NCBI RefSeq assembly: GCF_030454045.1 | Contig: NZ_JAKDJE010000112.1 | Span: forward strand, 1-6,215 | Direction of reading: 5' to 3' | From: Psychrobacter sp. | GTDB taxonomy: Bacteria > Pseudomonadota > Gammaproteobacteria > Pseudomonadales > Moraxellaceae | Length of the DNA: 6,215 nt | Shown here: positions 6,163 through 6,215 of the stretch, piece after piece | Position numbering within the stretch: the first letter of the stretch is position 1 | How the letters are laid out: every line of letters begins with the position of its first letter | Translations under genes and position numbers: made by a program | Notes under the pieces: generated by a model | Told to the model about the DNA's origin: nothing | Seen by the model: only the letters and a program-made list of their open reading frames with translations | Database searches by the model: none

Positions 6163-6215
6163 GAGACCATCCCGAATTCTGTGTAACTGCCGTTTAGATT
6201 AAATGCTTGCTGATA
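6163..6215 (-). mobile_element. Second IS256-family element, right end, cut by window edge
   Basis: GAGACCATCCCGAATTCT (6163-6180) followed by TGTGTAACTGC repeats the end seen at 5865, in the same orientation. Aligning 5865-5915 with 6163-6213 without gaps, I count six differences, and the next two bases differ as well. It is therefore a related but distinct element rather than an exact duplicate. It interrupts the transposase of the first element. The predicted target duplication is AAGCCCTC (6155-6162), with its partner beyond the window. Confidence 0.75.
6194..6215 (-). CDS. Transposase of the second IS256-family element, last residues only
   Basis: By alignment with the first copy, the minus strand reads ISKHLI and a stop (6194-6196), the same ending as the first transposase (VSKHLI). 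Only seven codons including the stop are inside the window, so whether this copy is intact cannot be judged. Confidence 0.55.

Noticed and set aside
5869..6191. CRISPR-like direct repeats (24 identical bases at 5869 and 6167)
   Set aside because: There are only two copies, 298 bases apart, and they coincide with transposase ends; they are IS termini, not a CRISPR array.

Overview
The window looks like chromosome of a gammaproteobacterium, most likely Moraxellaceae and Psychrobacter-like. That guess rests on the style of the SerRS and transketolase proteins and on a GC content near 50% in core genes with AT-rich spacers. It is recollection, not a database result.

Layout. Bases 1-190 hold no supported gene: a 54-base left edge that may be the tail of an upstream gene or element, then a 12-bp inverted repeat. 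A minus-strand gene (191-850) encodes a small two-helix membrane protein with a YcxB-like C-terminal domain. A 500-base gap (851-1350) separates it from the divergent serS (1351-2637, seryl-tRNA synthetase, complete). A further 281-base gap with two hairpins leads to tkt (2919-4916, transketolase, complete), which ends at a textbook intrinsic terminator (4953-4988).

The character changes right after that terminator. An AT-rich gene of unknown function (ATG at 4999) begins 10 bases past the T-run. It is cut near codon 289 by the right end of an IS256-family insertion sequence (5865-6162). That element is itself interrupted after 298 bases by the right end of a second, similar but non-identical IS256-family element in the same orientation (6163 to the window edge). 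The stretch from 4999 onward is therefore an accessory block of probable foreign gene plus nested transposons, attached to a housekeeping block.

The housekeeping genes do not form one pathway: serS charges tRNA-Ser, tkt acts in the non-oxidative pentose phosphate pathway, and the YcxB-like gene is a membrane protein of unknown role. Spacing and hairpins suggest that each is transcribed separately. I found no CRISPR array, tRNA, rRNA or recognisable riboswitch. The most interesting items are the nested IS ends, the chimeric truncated gene they create, and the inverted repeat overlapping the putative serS promoter.
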